Source: Closterium sp. Naga37s-1
Taxonomy: Eukaryota; Streptophyta; Zygnematophyceae; Desmidiales; Closteriaceae
Assembly: GCA_947471745.1 (NCBI GenBank)
Contig: CANJKZ010000170.1
Location: 1,638,501-1,702,500 of the forward strand
Direction of reading: 5' to 3'
DNA length: 64,000 nt
The position numbers and the translations under genes were made by a program. The notes under the pieces were generated by a model that worked only from the letters and a program-made list of their open reading frames with translations, was not told the origin of the DNA and searched no databases. How positions within the stretch are numbered: the stretch's first letter is position 1; each line of letters starts with the position of its first letter. Below are positions 61,513 through 64,000 of this stretch, piece after piece.

Positions 61513-63756
61513 ATGGCCCCGTCGCCCCTAGCCATGGCCCCGTCGCCCCTGGCCATGGCCCCTCGCGATCTGCCGCCCCTACCCGCGGCCCCGGTGCCCT
61601 GTTGCAACATGGTGGGTGAGGGGGTGGCAAGAGGGGGTACCTCCTGCCCGCGTGCCCTACAGTCGCACGCGCAGCTCCGCCCCTGCCCCCCTCCCCCCTC
61701 TCCCCCCCCTCCATGGGGATGGCGGGGAGAGGGTGTGAGGGGGTGGCGGATGTGCCTCAGCTGCAGCAGTGGGGGGGAGGGTATGGGGGTGGCGGGTGTG
61801 GCCAACCTGCTGTCGCCCGAGCGGCTCCTGCACCGCCCCTTCTCCTACCTCCCCCCCTACTGCGGGTGCAGCAGTGTGGGGGGAGGGGATCTGCAGCACC
61901 AGCCCCCCCCCCCTTCTCCTATCTCCCCCTGCTGCGGATGCGGCAGTGGGGGGAGGGGACCTGCAGCACCAGCCCCCCCCCGCCCCCCCCACCTTTCTCC
62001 TCCACCCCTGCTGCGGGTGCAGCAGTGGGAGGGAGGGGATCTGCAGCAGCAGTGGGGGGGAGGGGAGTTGCAGCATCAGCACCCCCCCCCCCCCCACTTC
62101 TCCTCCTTCCCCCTGCTGCGGGTGCAGCGGTGGGGGGGAGGGGATCTGCAGCCCTGTGCTGCCCTGCAGCCCTGCGCGCCCTGCGCGCCCTGCTGTCCTG
62201 CTGCCCTGCGCGCCCTGCGCGCACTGCAGCCCTGCGCGCCCCGCGCGCCCTGCTGCCCTGCAGCCCTGTGCGCCCTGCTGCCCTGTTTGCCCCTCGCGCC
62301 CTGCTGTCCTGCTGCCCTGCGCGCCATGCGCGCCCTGCAGCCCTGCGCACCCCGCGCGCCCTGCTGCCCTGCAGCCCTGTGCGCCCTGCTGCTGCCGCTA
62401 CAGCCCTTGCTGCTGCCCTGCGCGCCCCGCGCGCCCTGCAGCCCTGCTGCGCCCCGCGCGCCCTGCTGCCCTGTGCGCCCTGCGCGTCCTGCAGCCCTGC
62501 GCGCTCTGCGCGCCCTGCTGTCCTGCTGCCCTGCGCGCCCTGCGCGCACTGCAGCCCTGCGCGCCCCGCGCGCCCTGCTGCCCTGCAGCCCTGTGCGCCC
62601 TGCTGCCCTGCAGCCCTGTGCGCCCTGCTGCCCTGTTTGCCCCGCGCGCCCTGCTGCCCTGCAGCCCTGTGCGCCCTGCTGCCCTGCTGCCCTGTGCGCC
62701 CCGCGCGCCCTGCAGCCCTGTGCGCCCCGCGCGCCCTGCTGTCCTGCTGCCCTGCGCGCCCCGCGTGCCCTGCTGCCCTGCAGCCCTGTGCGCCCTGCTG
62801 CCCTGCTGCCCTGCAGCCCCGTGCGCCCTGCTGCCCTGTTTGCCCCGCGCGCCCTGCTTCCCTGCAGCCCTGTGCGCCCTCCTGCCCTGCTGCCCTGTGC
62901 GCCCCGCGCGCCCTGCAGCCCTGTGCGCCCCGCGCGCCCTGCTGTCCTGCTGCCCTGCGCGCCCTGCGCGCACTGCAGCCATGCGCGCCCCGCGCGCCCT
63001 GCTGCCCTGCAGCCCTGTGCGCCCTGCTGCCCTGCAGCCCTGTGCGCCCTGCTGCCCTGTTTGCCCCGCGCGCCCTGCTGCCCTGCAGCCCTGTGCGCCC
63101 TGCTGCCCTGCTGCCCTGTGCGCCCCGTGCGCCCTGCAGCCCTGTGCGCCCCGCGCGCCCTGCTGTCCTGCTGCCCTGCGCGCCCTGCGCGCACTGCAGC
63201 CCTGCGCGCCCCGCGCGCCCTGCTGCCCTGCAGCTCTGTGTGCCCTGCTGCCCTGCAGCCCTGTACGCCCTGCTGCCCTGTTTGCCCCGCGCGCCCTGCT
63301 GCCCTGCAGCCCTGTGCGCCCTCCTGCCCTGCTGCCCTGTGTGCCCCGCGCGCCCTGCAGCCCTGTGCGCCCCGCGCGCCCTGCTGTCCTGCTGCCCTGC
63401 GCGCCCTGCGCGCACTGCAGCCCTACGCGCCCCGCGCGCCCTGCTGCCCTGCAGCCCTGTGCGCCCTGCTGCCCTGCAGCCCTGTGAGCCCTGCTGCTCT
63501 GTTTGCCCCGCGCGCCCTGCTGCCCTGCAGCCCTGTGCGCCCTGCTGCCCTGCTGCCCTGTGCGCCCCGCGCGCCCTGCAGCCCTGTGCGCCTCGCGCGC
63601 CCTGCTGCCCTCTGCACGCGCCATGCACAACCCCCCCCCCCCCCCCCCGCCCCCCCCCCCTCCCCTCCTCCTCCTCCACCTTCGTCTCCCACTGCTGCAG
63701 CTGCCGCTGAGGGGGGTGGGTGTGTGGGAGCCGAGGGATTGGTGCTAGGGGGGTGA
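61513..63756 (+). CDS. hypothetical ORF of the non-autonomous element, copy 2
   Basis: A 747-codon frame begins with [16 protein letters not shown] and [20 protein letters not shown], then [15 protein letters not shown], closely matching the frame in copy 1. Beyond about 62150 it runs through the tandem array as Cys/Pro/Ala repeats, and all other frames there are open too. Only the first about 80 codons have cross-copy support. No domain is recognised. Confidence 0.25.
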   Translation: MAPSPLAMAPSPLAMAPRDLPPLPAAPVPCCNMVGEGVARGGTSCPRALQSHAQLRPCPPPPSPPPPWGWRGEGVRGWRMCLSCSSGGEGMGVAGVANLLSPERLLHRPFSYLPPYCGCSSVGGGDLQHQPPPPSPISPCCGCGSGGRGPAAPAPPRPPHLSPPPLLRVQQWEGGDLQQQWGGGELQHQHPPPPHFSSFPLLRVQRWGGGDLQPCAALQPCAPCAPCCPAALRALRALQPCAPRAPCCPAALCALLPCLPLAPCCPAALRAMRALQPCAPRAPCCPAALCALLLPLQPLLLPCAPRAPCSPAAPRAPCCPVRPARPAALRALRALLSCCPARPARTAALRAPRALLPCSPVRPAALQPCAPCCPVCPARPAALQPCAPCCPAALCAPRALQPCAPRAPCCPAALRAPRALLPCSPVRPAALLPCSPVRPAALFAPRALLPCSPVRPPALLPCAPRAPCSPVRPARPAVLLPCAPCAHCSHARPARPAALQPCAPCCPAALCALLPCLPRAPCCPAALCALLPCCPVRPVRPAALCAPRALLSCCPARPARTAALRAPRALLPCSSVCPAALQPCTPCCPVCPARPAALQPCAPSCPAALCAPRALQPCAPRAPCCPAALRALRALQPYAPRAPCCPAALCALLPCSPVSPAALFAPRALLPCSPVRPAALLPCAPRAPCSPVRLARPAALCTRHAQPPPPPPAPPPSPPPPPPSSPTAAAAAEGGGCVGAEGLVLGG
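62150..63615. repeat. higher-order tandem array, 221-bp period
   Basis: Short units (CCCTGCAGCCCTGTGCGCC, CCCCGCGCGCCCTGCTG) are arranged in a longer period. The marker CCCTGTTTGC occurs at 62281, 62631, 62834, 63055 and 63276, and as CTCTGTTTGC at 63497. The last three intervals are each 221 bp; earlier ones are 350 and 203. Copy 1 of the element lacks this array. Confidence 0.92.
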
Positions 63757-64000
63757 CGTGGGAGTGGAGCTAGGGGTGCAGCAAGGGGTGTGTGAAAGGG
63801 GGGTGGGACAGTTGGGGGAGGTTGAGCGGAGGCTGCCGTCTTGTCGTCCGCAGCACCTGTAGTCCGGGGCTCTGCTTCTGGTAGCTCAGAGAGCCTGCTG
63901 CGCCTGTCGCCTGTGGGTCCGTTGCTCCTGCCGCTCAGAGTTAGCCGCAGAGCCAGTTACTCCTGTAGTCCGGGGATACGGACCCGGTAGCCACAGTGCG

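Larger units (their letters stand above)
60437..64000 (+). mobile_element. non-autonomous LTR retrotransposon, copy 2, runs off the window
   Basis: 5' LTR 60437-60633, primer-binding site 60634-60651 (TGGTATTAAGAGCATAAC), then a leader with GGGCCCACC that matches copy 1 at 49.6 kb in inverse orientation. Next come a minisatellite, an ORF block, G/C-tract repeats, a higher-order tandem array and a tail (63700-64000) matching copy 1 at 47.9-48.2 kb. No gag or pol is present. The 3' LTR would lie beyond 64000. Confidence 0.85.

Noticed and set aside
61919..63679. Very long frames on both strands over the tandem array (586, 410, 372 and 665 codons)
   Set aside because: Stop-free because the GC-rich repeat has no stop words in several frames. 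The products are simple AGQQG or CPAAL repeats.

Overview
The window looks like nuclear DNA from a streptophyte of the green plant lineage, most likely a charophyte alga of the Closterium type. The lineage call rests on the plant-style Ty1/copia and chromodomain gypsy elements, a plant-type CCCH zinc-finger gene and a plant-type A1 aspartyl protease. The genus guess rests only on recall of similar alanine/proline-rich genes and copia polyproteins. Introns are long and pyrimidine-rich, exons are GC-rich, and microsatellites are common. There are no operons, CRISPR arrays or prokaryotic signals.

Layout. 1-5.2 kb: a decayed plus-strand copia element (321-4642) next to an inverted copia fragment, followed by a minus-strand gypsy LTR. 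5.2-7.0 kb: no recognisable gene. 7.0-17.3 kb: an unrecognised ORF, then a multi-exon gene for a large low-complexity protein with two CCCH fingers that only appear after splicing. 17.6-19.9 kb: a MITE-like inverted repeat and a deleted chromodomain gypsy element. 21.1-29.5 kb: a 12-exon aspartyl-protease-like gene with a hydrophobic N-terminus, a C-terminal membrane helix and both catalytic motifs altered. 30.0-46.1 kb: nested, decayed copia elements. 46.1-47.5 kb: AT-rich spacer with a long hairpin. 47.5-57.2 kb: a non-autonomous LTR element whose LTR was hit by a very young, nearly intact copia element (49832-57193, LTRs identical by eye). 59.38-60.07 kb: two nested miniature LTR retrotransposons of only about 340 bp. 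60.4-64 kb: a second, longer copy of the non-autonomous element, running off the window.

How the parts relate. The two host genes are independent single genes. Everything from 30 kb onward is essentially a retrotransposon nest, and target-site duplications fix its order. One copia element (30150-36892, TSD CAGGA) landed just behind the primer-binding site of another. The young copia (TSD TTGGG) landed in an LTR of the non-autonomous element. One miniature element (TSD TGGTG) landed in the LTR of another (TSD TTTCG). The copia, non-autonomous and miniature elements use related LTR ends and tRNA-Met-type primer sites; copia and the non-autonomous family also share a 3' polypurine sequence. The small elements are therefore probably moved by copia proteins. 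The most novel material is the miniature elements with a tRNA-like promoter across the LTR/PBS junction, the non-autonomous family that carries GC-rich tandem arrays instead of genes, and the membrane-anchored protease-like gene without intact catalytic motifs.

Exon borders were read by eye from GT/AG sites and reading-phase agreement, and may be off by a base.
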